Source: Micavibrio sp. UBA2137
GTDB taxonomy: Bacteria; Pseudomonadota; Alphaproteobacteria; Micavibrionales; Micavibrionaceae
Length of the DNA stretch: 64,000 nucleotides
Reading direction: 5' to 3'
Assembly: GCA_002328415.1 (NCBI GenBank)
Contig: DCXL01000004.1
Coordinates: 967,451 to 1,031,450, forward strand
This document shows positions 43,643 through 51,208 of this stretch, piece after piece. The position numbers and the translations under genes were made by a program. The notes beneath the pieces are model-generated. The model worked only from the letters and a program-made list of their open reading frames with translations, had not been told where the DNA came from and did no database searches. The first letter of the stretch is position 1. Each line of letters starts with the position of its first letter.

Positions 43643-43890
43643 TATGCCTCTCCTTTACCTGATGTTTTTGAAAGTTTGCTGAGCTTCTTACGTGCGTAAG
43701 GCATCCAGTTTTTCAAAATTGTACGTGCATTTTCTTTTGACAAAACCTGTGTGTTGCGTGATTTACGCTTCATAGATTTTGGCTTATTTTGCATCATATG
43801 TGATGTAAAGGCGCCGGCAGATTTTACCTTACCGTTTTTCGTCACTTTAAAGCGTTTTTTAACGCTGGACTTGGTTTTTAGCTTCGGCAT
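43642..43890 (-). CDS. rpmI: 50S ribosomal protein L35 with C-terminal extension
   Basis: 82 residues versus about 65 in most bacteria. MPKLKTKSSVKKRFKVT is the standard N terminus and the canonical end (NWMPY) is followed by 17 extra residues, ARKKLSKLSKTSGKGEA. The start is ATG 43890, six bases after AAGGAG; an ATG two codons earlier abuts that site too closely. It is cotranscribed with rplT and preceded by a leader that can fold just before the ribosome-binding site. Confidence 0.95.
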   Translation of the reverse strand: MPKLKTKSSVKKRFKVTKNGKVKSAGAFTSHMMQNKPKSMKRKSRNTQVLSKENARTILKNWMPYARKKLSKLSKTSGKGEA

Positions 43891-43902
43891 TTTCATCTCC
43901 TT

Positions 43903-43969
43903 AAACTTAAAAGGGTTATAAACAACGTCTACGAGGCATGCCGTTTTGTCGCCAGTAGACTATAAGTTT
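43903..43969 (-). ncRNA. structured leader of rpmI-rplT, candidate L20-type regulator
   Basis: Minus strand: AAACTTA (43963-43969) pairs with TAAGTTT (43903-43909), whose 3' end touches the AAGGAG site of rpmI. Inside it, GTCTAC (43955-43960) pairs with GTAGAC (43927-43932). L20 represses rpmI-rplT through leader structures in E. coli and Bacillus; similar control is inferred, but no L20 site can be proven by eye. Confidence 0.4.
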
Positions 43970-43974
43970 GAGCA

Positions 43975-44002
43975 TTTATAAGCATGAAGTAAGAAATTGC
44001 AA
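43975..44002 (-). promoter_or_regulatory. candidate promoter of rpmI-rplT
   Basis: Minus strand TTGCAA (43997-44002), 16 bases, TATAAA (43975-43980). It starts directly after the infC terminator, supporting separate transcription of rpmI-rplT. Confidence 0.5.
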
Positions 44003-44004
44003 GT

Positions 44005-44037
44005 AAAAAAGCCGCTTCTTTTTCAAGAAACGGCTTT
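44005..44037 (-). terminator. intrinsic terminator after infC
   Basis: Minus strand: AAAGCCGTTTCTT pairs with AAGAAGCGGCTTT around a GAAA tetraloop (13 pairs, one G-U), followed by a T run. One of the strongest terminators in the window. Confidence 0.92.
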
Positions 44038-44056
44038 CCTGAATATCAGCTAAAAA

Positions 44057-44608
44057 CTAGTCTTTTGCCTTTGCATCCGCGGAGATAATCATCAGCATCT
44101 GACGGCCTTCCATTTTAGGCTCCATCTCTGGTCCACCTAAATCGGCTAAATCAGCCTTCAATCGTAGCATCATTTCCATACCCACATCTTGGTGGGCCAT
44201 TTCACGCCCGCGAAAACGCATAGAAACTTTAACTTTATCGCCTTTTTCAAGAAAGCGGCGTGCATTTTTGAGTTTGACCTGATAGTCGTGATCTTCTGTT
44301 GTTGGTCTGATTTTGACTTCTTTCACATCAACAGTTTTTTGTTTCTTACGTGCTTCAGCAGCTTTCTTTTGCTGTTCATATTTAAATTTGCCGTAATCAA
44401 GAATTTTACAAACGGGAGGATTGGCTTCTGGAGAGACCTCAACAAGGTCAAGACCAGCCTCTTCTGCTTTTCGAATTGCCTCGTCCAGAGAGGTCACGCC
44501 CACCATCTCACCATCGGCATCGATAAGCCTGACTGAGGTGGCAGAAATTGCGTCATTTATTTTTGGGCCTTTGTCCTTTGGGGGCATGCCGCGATATGGT
44601 CTACTAAT
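44057..44608 (-). CDS. infC: translation initiation factor IF-3 with ATT start codon
   Basis: 183 residues if started at ATT 44606-44608. IF-3 checks start-codon pairing and blocks subunit joining. The family core is intact (INDAISATSVRLIDADGEMVG, PPVCKILDYGKFKYE, and the C-terminal RRFLEKGDKVKVSMRFRGREMAH). An AAGGAG site (44616-44621) lies seven bases before ATT AGT AGA CCA, while the first ATG (44587) has no such site. ATT initiation is a known autoregulation device of infC, because IF-3 itself discriminates against it. Using the ATG gives 176 residues. Confidence 0.93.
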   Translation of the reverse strand: MSRPYRGMPPKDKGPKINDAISATSVRLIDADGEMVGVTSLDEAIRKAEEAGLDLVEVSPEANPPVCKILDYGKFKYEQQKKAAEARKKQKTVDVKEVKIRPTTEDHDYQVKLKNARRFLEKGDKVKVSMRFRGREMAHQDVGMEMMLRLKADLADLGGPEMEPKMEGRQMLMIISADAKAKD

Positions 44609-44664
44609 AACAAGTCTCCTTTAATGTTTTTTCAAATATAAATCTTATAGATTTCTTTGTATAG

Positions 44665-44698
44665 CCTTATAAATAAGGTTATTACACAATTTTATCAA
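44665..44698 (-). promoter_or_regulatory. candidate infC promoter with inverted repeat
   Basis: Minus strand TTGATA (44693-44698), 17 bases, TATTTA (44670-44675). The -10 is embedded in the inverted repeat CCTTAT-AA-ATAAGG (44665-44678), and a second repeat AAATCT-TAT-AGATTT (44640-44654) lies in the leader. Either may be an operator or a hairpin. Confidence 0.35.
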
Positions 44699-44723
44699 GA
44701 TAGGAAAAGGCAAATCCCATAGA

Positions 44724-45359
44724 TTAACCAGCAATAATCATACCGTACGTTGTTGCAACACGGTTAAGACCGTCTTCAATTAACTCACCCTCGGCTGTAA
44801 ACATCCATTTATCACCATCTCTGAAGATATAACCAACCTTTAAGGCCGTGCCTCTTTCATTGGCTTTCAACTCACCATCAAGGAAATAACGGAAAAGCTC
44901 TCGCTTATTCTCTGAGTCAACAACTCTAAAGAAAACATTGCGGACATCTAAAAAACTGTGGCCACGTGTTTGTGCATCGTAAATTGAGACAACAAACTGG
45001 ATTTTCATGATATCAAACGGAATTTTATCAAGATCAATGACAATATTTTCATCATCACCATCACCCGCGCCTGTGCGATTATCGCCCTTATGCTCAATTG
45101 CACCATCTAGGGCAATCATATTGTTATAATATATAAAGTCTTCATTCTGACGCGTTAAACCCTCTTTATTCAGAAGGAACACACTTGCGTCTAAATCAGG
45201 TGCATCAGCTTCAAAGCCGATCATATCCCAACCCAAGCCAATCATGATTTTGTTTAAACCTGGCGAAAGCTCACTAAAATCAAGTGTTTCACCTTGATGC
45301 ACACGATTGAACTTAGCCTGCGGATCGTCTTGTTGTTTTTCAAAAGAACTATCGATCAT
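44724..45359 (-). CDS. TerD family protein
   Basis: 211 residues. TerD domains bind calcium and belong to stress, tellurite and phage-resistance associated systems. Seen here are GLNKIMIGLGWD, DLDASVFLLNKEG and the calcium-site segment GDNRTGAGDGDDENI, followed by FVVSIYDAQTRGHSF. ATG 45359 overlaps the upstream TerD-family stop by one base; the frame is open eight codons further up. It is paired with a second TerD-domain protein and no other ter genes, so it is a minimal pair of unknown role. Confidence 0.88.
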   Translation of the reverse strand: MIDSSFEKQQDDPQAKFNRVHQGETLDFSELSPGLNKIMIGLGWDMIGFEADAPDLDASVFLLNKEGLTRQNEDFIYYNNMIALDGAIEHKGDNRTGAGDGDDENIVIDLDKIPFDIMKIQFVVSIYDAQTRGHSFLDVRNVFFRVVDSENKRELFRYFLDGELKANERGTALKVGYIFRDGDKWMFTAEGELIEDGLNRVATTYGMIIAG

Positions 45360-46093
45360 TATGTTTTTGCTCCATCTGCCCATTCTAGCCCAAATCCATA
45401 GGCACGGTCCATTTCATTATGTCCTGGAAAATATTCTGTATAATTTTCAACCATCATGCCATTGCGAACGTTCTTAATTTCAGTAAGTACACAAAGTCCC
45501 AAATTCTTCATATGTGATGAGAGAGTTACAACCAACGGCTGTTCACCTGGAATACGCACTTGTATTTGAGGTCGCACCTGCGACCAATCCATTGCGCCTT
45601 TATAGATATAGACGTACACCAATAACCTTTTGATTTCAGGCCATTTTTGTCCATTCACAACAATATATTCATCATCGCCCTCAGCCGCCCCTGTACGTTC
45701 ATCACCCGATAGCCTGATGAAGGGATGTTCTTTTAAATCTCCAAACATGTCGCCAAAGGCCTGAATAGCGCCTCGACGACCATCCTGCATTTCATAAAGA
45801 CACCCTAAATCAAGGTCCACTTCAGCAGTATGTGTTGTTTTAATTAAACCAAAGAGAGAGGATTTTTTTATTTTCTGCACATCCCAGGCCGCTGCGATTT
45901 TAATATTCTTGAAACCGCCTTCTGGTGGGCTAAAGGACATTGTTTCACCAGCACGCTTGATAAAGTCATATTTACCAGACACATCATCTGGATTGATGTA
46001 TCCCGCCGCACCCAAGGCATTTCCGCGACCAGAGAAATCTGCACGGCTTTCGGTTGCCTTTCGCATCGATTCTGAAGATTTTATATCTGACAT
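45359..46093 (-). CDS. TerD/TerA-like stress protein
   Basis: 244 residues. Diverged TerD domain: IKIAAAWDV, AEVDLDLGCLYEMQDG and LSGDERTGAAEGDDEYIVV match the calcium-binding region, with a C-terminal part (VVTLSSHMKNLGLCVLTEIKNV...GHNEMDRAYGFGLEW) typical of the TerA-like relatives. The calcium-site acidic residues look intact. It is translated first and coupled to the next TerD gene by a one-base overlap. It is divergent from ettA. Confidence 0.82.
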   Translation of the reverse strand: MSDIKSSESMRKATESRADFSGRGNALGAAGYINPDDVSGKYDFIKRAGETMSFSPPEGGFKNIKIAAAWDVQKIKKSSLFGLIKTTHTAEVDLDLGCLYEMQDGRRGAIQAFGDMFGDLKEHPFIRLSGDERTGAAEGDDEYIVVNGQKWPEIKRLLVYVYIYKGAMDWSQVRPQIQVRIPGEQPLVVTLSSHMKNLGLCVLTEIKNVRNGMMVENYTEYFPGHNEMDRAYGFGLEWADGAKT

Positions 46094-46246
46094 TTCTTAC
46101 AACCTTGTAAAAATTTTTCTTCTAATCAAAATAGGGCAAAGACTTGTATAGGGGAAGACCTTATTTTCTCTATGCTCTTATCTTGTAAAATTAGCCAACT
46201 CATGCCATAGAACTAAAGGAATTTTTAGAAAGAGTGGAGATTACTG

Positions 46247-47923
46247 ATGGCCTCTTACCAATATGTTTACGTTATGAACGGACTTACCAAGACCTATCCA
46301 GGGGGTAAAACCGTTCTAAACGGTGTTACACTTAGCTTTTTTCCAGGCGCTAAAATCGGGATTCTAGGTCCAAACGGTGCTGGTAAATCAACTTTGCTCA
46401 AAATTATGGCTGGCCTTGAAAAAGAATTTTCTGGCGAGGCTTGGGCTGCAGAAGGTGCGAAAGTCGGCTATTTACCTCAAGAGCCTGAACTTGACCCTAA
46501 TAAAACAGTGCAAGAAAACGTAACCGAAGGACTAGGCGAAATTAAGGCAATGGTCGATCGCTATAACGAAATAGGCCAACTCATGGCTGAACCTGATGCA
46601 GATTTTGATGCACTCATGGCCGAAATGGGCGAATTACAGGAAAAAATTGATGCCGCCGATGGATGGGAGCTTGACCGTTTTATTGAAGTGGCCATGGACG
46701 CGCTGCGTTGCCCGCCTGCTGATTCAGACGTTAAAAATCTCTCTGGGGGTGAAAAACGCCGTGTGGCCCTTGCGCGTCTTCTCTTACAAAAACCTGACTT
46801 ATTGTTGCTTGATGAACCGACAAACCATTTGGATGCCGAAAGCAACGCATGGCTTCAACGCCACCTTTCTGAATATGAGGGTACAGTTGTCATGGTCACC
46901 CACGATCGCTACTTCCTAGATAACGTAACTGGCTGGATTTTGGAGTTAGATAGAGGCCAAGGCATTCCCTATGAGGGCAATTATTCTGATTATCTGGACA
47001 AAAAGCAGAAGCGTATGTCCCAAGAAGCACGTGAAGAGGCCAGTAAAAAGAAAACACTTGAACGTGAAGCTGAGTGGATGGGGCAGTCTCCTGCCGCACG
47101 ACGCGCCAAATCAAAGGCACGTATTGCAGCCTATGAAAACATGTTGCAAGAGGCCGAAGCCCAAACAGTTGGAAATGCCCAAATTATTATTCCAACGCCG
47201 CCACGCCTTGGAAATACAGTTATTGAAGCCAAAAACATTTCAAAGTCGTTCGGTGACAAAACATTATTCACGGATTTAAGCTTTGCTCTGCCACCCGGTG
47301 GCATCGTTGGCATTATTGGTGCCAACGGCGCTGGTAAAACAACTTTGTTCCGTATGATAACTGGCAACGAACAACCAGACTCCGGAACATTTAATATCGG
47401 AGATACGGTAGAGTTAGGCTATGTTGACCAATCACGGGATGCCTTGACCGATACAAATAATGTTTGGGAAGAAATTTCAGGTGGGCACGATATTTTAAAA
47501 CTTGGTAAAATTGAAAAGCCAAGCCGTGCCTATGTTTCGTCTTTCAACTTTAAAGGACCAGACCAACAGAAAAAAGTTGGTCAGCTATCAGGGGGTGAGC
47601 GTAACCGCGTACACCTTGCCAAGATGTTGAAAGAACAAGCAAATGTTCTCCTTCTTGATGAACCGACAAATGATTTGGATACTGAAACTTTATCCGCGTT
47701 GGAAGAGGCGATTGAGCGTTTCCCAGGCTGTGCTGTGATCATTTCTCACGATCGGGCCTTTCTTGACCGTCTAGCAACACACATTCTTGCTTTTGAAGGG
47801 AATTCAGAAGTGGTATGGTTTGAAGGTAATTATGAAGATTACGAGGCCGATCGTAAGCGCCGTTTAGGCCAAGATGCGGATACTCCAACTCGGATTAAGT
47901 ACAAAAAACTGCATGCTGCTTAA
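46247..47923 (+). CDS. ettA: energy-dependent translational throttle protein EttA
   Basis: 558 residues. ABC-F ATPase that binds the ribosomal E site and gates entry into elongation according to ATP/ADP. Two ABC domains with Walker A LGPNGAGKS and GANGAGKT, signatures LSGGEKRR and LSGGERNR, and Walker B LLLLDEPTNHLD and VLLLDEPTNDLD. The inter-domain linker is charged (KKKTLEREAEWMGQSPAARRAKSKAR) and carries the PtIM. The EttA N terminus YQYVYVMNGLTKTYPGGK is diagnostic. It starts after gtggagat. Confidence 0.96.
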   Translation: MASYQYVYVMNGLTKTYPGGKTVLNGVTLSFFPGAKIGILGPNGAGKSTLLKIMAGLEKEFSGEAWAAEGAKVGYLPQEPELDPNKTVQENVTEGLGEIKAMVDRYNEIGQLMAEPDADFDALMAEMGELQEKIDAADGWELDRFIEVAMDALRCPPADSDVKNLSGGEKRRVALARLLLQKPDLLLLDEPTNHLDAESNAWLQRHLSEYEGTVVMVTHDRYFLDNVTGWILELDRGQGIPYEGNYSDYLDKKQKRMSQEAREEASKKKTLEREAEWMGQSPAARRAKSKARIAAYENMLQEAEAQTVGNAQIIIPTPPRLGNTVIEAKNISKSFGDKTLFTDLSFALPPGGIVGIIGANGAGKTTLFRMITGNEQPDSGTFNIGDTVELGYVDQSRDALTDTNNVWEEISGGHDILKLGKIEKPSRAYVSSFNFKGPDQQKKVGQLSGGERNRVHLAKMLKEQANVLLLDEPTNDLDTETLSALEEAIERFPGCAVIISHDRAFLDRLATHILAFEGNSEVVWFEGNYEDYEADRKRRLGQDADTPTRIKYKKLHAA

Positions 47924-47984
47924 AAATCTTGGGGTTTGATAAACCTACCTAACCCCTTGCCATTCCTTATAACCCATTCTTAAA

Positions 47985-48015
47985 TTGGCAACTTTTGTCG
48001 ATGCCATGCTAGAAT
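47985..48015 (+). promoter_or_regulatory. candidate promoter of the DotA-like cluster
   Basis: TTGGCA (47985-47990), 19 bases, TAGAAT (48010-48015), with TG-C before it forming an extended -10 (TGCTAGAAT). The spacing is long but extended -10 sites tolerate it. A GGGGTT/AACCCC pair further upstream could weakly terminate ettA. Confidence 0.4.
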
Positions 48016-48083
48016 CTGAAGAGAAATTAAATAAAATTTTATCTATTTCCAAATATAATGGAAAAAGATGAAAGGTCGAATGT

Positions 48084-51000
48084 GTGAGCTCGGTTTATTT
48101 AAAACCAAAAAATGTGGCTAAAGTTGCTGTTTTACCAGGGATTTTTCCACGATTAAAAGCGTTATTCGGGGGGTTTGATTACCTGCCGTTTCTTGTTGCG
48201 CAACTTTACAAAAATTTCGGTCTTTTACCGCATACACATCCTTATCTCCAAAATGCTAATATCGGTCGTTATGGCATAGTAAGCATTTTTGCAGAAGCAG
48301 GACGCAGACTCACATACGACCGCTATCACATTGATAAAATATTACTTTTCTACGCATCGCTAGCAAGTTTTCTGCTTTTTGCGCTGATGCTGGCAAGCAG
48401 TATCTTATTTGCTGTTGTAAATCCTGTGTGGGCCAGCGGGATAATGAGCACAATTTTTATTACGCCTTATCCAGAGACCGATATAGCCTTTGAGCTTCTT
48501 AGCCGTGTATTTGGGACAGTTGGCATTTATGATCCTAGCTTTACGCAGCGTTCGCCCTTTCATGCAGGCTTGCATGCCATGTTTAGCTTCTACAGCCAGT
48601 GCTTGTTCTTTATCGCGCTCGCCTATTTCCTGTATTATATGTTTGCAGTTGTTGCCGAAACAGCGATTGCAGGAACACCTTTTGGCAAGCGTTTTCATAA
48701 AATATGGGGACCTCTCAGGCTTATCGTTGCTGTTGGTCTTCTTGTACCCTTTGGTGCCTTTGGCTTTAACACTGCGCAATATATTGTTCTTTATACTGCT
48801 AAATTCAGCTCGGGCATGGCCACAAATGCCTGGATTGCATTTAATCAGCGTGCAACGCAGCCCTTTGGCTATGGGCGCCCATATGAATCAAATTTTCCGC
48901 CGCAATATTACGCAACACTAGATGGCCAAGTAGTTGAGCGGGATTATGGCACGTATCAAACACGCGGGCTTGTTTCTGTTCCTGAAGTACCGTCAGTATC
49001 TGAGCTGGCTAAAAATATCGATATTGTTCACACCTGTATGGTTGCCTACCAACTTTATCACGATATTGAAATTAAACCTTATTTGGTTAAATCAGACCCA
49101 AAGGAGTCTATCGACCTATCCACGCAACCATCATTTGATGAAGCACACGCATTCAGCGGCATGCGAGATATTGTCATTCATTTTGGTGAATATGATGAAC
49201 AAAAACATGAAGGGCGTGCTGGATACGTACGCCCCTATTGCGGAAGCTTTACTGTTCCAGCGACACAAGGCGGGCGCACAGACATACTTGCCTTTAAAAA
49301 GCTTTTCTATGATTTAATTGTTGAGGAGGCCTTTAACCCAAATAGCTCACGTATATATGGCCCTTCAAGGTTGTTCGCTGAACGAATGATTTCTGGTCAA
49401 GGAACAGATTTCACAGGTGATTTTGATTCCTGTGCCGCAAAGCCCGCTGAATACAATATTCCAGATAAATCAACCTATCCACCTCTTGGCGATTGTAACG
49501 GCCCACCTGCCGCACTTCACCGCGTTTACATGGAATCCGAAATTCGAAAGGTTTTTGATGAAAAGGCCTACCCTGAAATGCGTCGCTTTTTGGCTGGTGA
49601 AACTGGCATTAGTTCACCAGATGAAATTGCGTTGTATGGTTGGGCCGGTGCAGGGATTTGGTACAATCGTATTGCCGATATGAATGCGGATGTATTGGCT
49701 GCATTCACAGCCATTCCAAAAGTAAATCGCTACCCTGAAATTATGGAGTATGTAAAGGGTCAACGCCTGCTTTTTGATGAAGAAACGCCCGCAGGCGAAC
49801 AATTTGACCCAAGCGGACTCGCGGAAACTAACAGCCGCTTTAATAACCCAAAAAACCAAGAAATCGCGACAATTCTGGATAATGCGTTTTCTTATTGGAA
49901 CATTGACGATACAACCGCGGATTCTCCAAGACGCAATCAACATAATTTCTTAGTACGCGCAATTGCACTTGTCTTTGGCGCGAACCCTATTTTAAACATT
50001 CGTGAGAATGAAAATGTGCACCCCTTTGCCAAGCTTTCAGCCGTGGGGAAAGGCCTGATCGAAAACGCTATTTTGCAACTTGGTGCCGCAGGTGCACAAT
50101 CTTTTATCGCAGGTGTTCTAAATTCCGCGCAGAGCGGTCTTGGCGGCACATTCAGTGGTGGTGCGGCGCTTTCAAAATCCATTGCCTTTGCGGGATTAAC
50201 AGCTGGATTTTTGCTTTATTATATTGTGCCATTTTTGCCCTTTCTTTATTTCTTCTTTGCTGTTGGCGGCTGGGTGAAATCTATCTTTGAGGCAATGGTT
50301 GGGGCACCACTTTGGGCATTAGCGCATTTCCAATTTGAAGGGGACTCCCTGATTACTAAACAAGCACAAGGGGGATACTTCTTGCTTCTTGAGGTCATGG
50401 TGCGTCCAATCATGGCGCTAGCAGGTCTCATCGCTTCAACGGCTATTTTTGGAGCAGCGGTCACTGTTCTTGACCTGATTTTTGAACTTGTAACAACTAA
50501 CCTGCCAAGTACACAACTTGATGCAGGGCGTAATTTGAGCCCTACTGATATTGCCTATTATAGAAGTGCAGTTGATCAGCTTTTCTTTACAGTGATGTAT
50601 GTTATTCTGGTTTATCTCATGGGGACGTCTGCATTCAAGCTGACGGATGACATTCCTAATAACATTATTCGATGGATCAATGGTGGCGTGAAATCATTTG
50701 GTGATACAGCAGGCGATTCTGCCGAACAACTCACAACATATGCTTCTATTGCAGGTTATCGATTTGCACCACAAATAGGTGAGGCCGTTTCATCCATGGG
50801 TGAAGGTTTAGGTGGCATGGCAGGAGACGCGATGGGAGAAAACACAATTAAACGTATGGTTGGTATAAATCCTGCGCCTGCTGCTGGAACAGCCGCTGCA
50901 GAGGCCACAACAACAGGAAATACGCCGCAACCAAGTGGTGACCAGCCGCAAGGAACAGATCAACAGCGCACGACAACCGAAACCGAGACAGATGATGCGC

Positions 51001-51203
51001 CAAGAGATAACAGACGCACACGCGGTGGCGATGATAGTGCAAGACGCAGAGCTGAAGGCGAAGAAGGTACAACCACTGAGAGCGAGGGGGAAGCACAACT
51101 TCAATCATCGTCAGGATTAAGCAGATTCCTTCCGGAAGGAACACCTGATTGGATTAGAAACATCCTTGGCGGTGGGTCAGGCGGTTCTGGAAGAACAAGG
51201 TAA
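48084..51203 (+). CDS. DotA/TraY-family membrane protein, copy 1
   Basis: 1039 residues, GTG start after AAAGG. Polytopic inner-membrane protein of the DotA/TraY family, part of IVB-type secretion and conjugation systems. HPYL is at 52-55, membrane segments at about 85-112, 172-191 and 211-230, then a periplasmic region, GWAGAGIWYNR near 519-529, and the hallmark PFLYFFFAVGGWVKSIFEAMVGAPLWAL near 718, followed by more helices. The last about 110 residues are a low-complexity Thr/Glu/Arg/Gly/Ser tail absent from copies 2 and 3. Copy 2 starts five bases after its stop. No IcmL, DotB or other Dot genes are adjacent. Confidence 0.85.
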   Translation: MSSVYLKPKNVAKVAVLPGIFPRLKALFGGFDYLPFLVAQLYKNFGLLPHTHPYLQNANIGRYGIVSIFAEAGRRLTYDRYHIDKILLFYASLASFLLFALMLASSILFAVVNPVWASGIMSTIFITPYPETDIAFELLSRVFGTVGIYDPSFTQRSPFHAGLHAMFSFYSQCLFFIALAYFLYYMFAVVAETAIAGTPFGKRFHKIWGPLRLIVAVGLLVPFGAFGFNTAQYIVLYTAKFSSGMATNAWIAFNQRATQPFGYGRPYESNFPPQYYATLDGQVVERDYGTYQTRGLVSVPEVPSVSELAKNIDIVHTCMVAYQLYHDIEIKPYLVKSDPKESIDLSTQPSFDEAHAFSGMRDIVIHFGEYDEQKHEGRAGYVRPYCGSFTVPATQGGRTDILAFKKLFYDLIVEEAFNPNSSRIYGPSRLFAERMISGQGTDFTGDFDSCAAKPAEYNIPDKSTYPPLGDCNGPPAALHRVYMESEIRKVFDEKAYPEMRRFLAGETGISSPDEIALYGWAGAGIWYNRIADMNADVLAAFTAIPKVNRYPEIMEYVKGQRLLFDEETPAGEQFDPSGLAETNSRFNNPKNQEIATILDNAFSYWNIDDTTADSPRRNQHNFLVRAIALVFGANPILNIRENENVHPFAKLSAVGKGLIENAILQLGAAGAQSFIAGVLNSAQSGLGGTFSGGAALSKSIAFAGLTAGFLLYYIVPFLPFLYFFFAVGGWVKSIFEAMVGAPLWALAHFQFEGDSLITKQAQGGYFLLLEVMVRPIMALAGLIASTAIFGAAVTVLDLIFELVTTNLPSTQLDAGRNLSPTDIAYYRSAVDQLFFTVMYVILVYLMGTSAFKLTDDIPNNIIRWINGGVKSFGDTAGDSAEQLTTYASIAGYRFAPQIGEAVSSMGEGLGGMAGDAMGENTIKRMVGINPAPAAGTAAAEATTTGNTPQPSGDQPQGTDQQRTTTETETDDAPRDNRRTRGGDDSARRRAEGEEGTTTESEGEAQLQSSSGLSRFLPEGTPDWIRNILGGGSGGSGRTR

Positions 51204-51208
51204 ATGAT

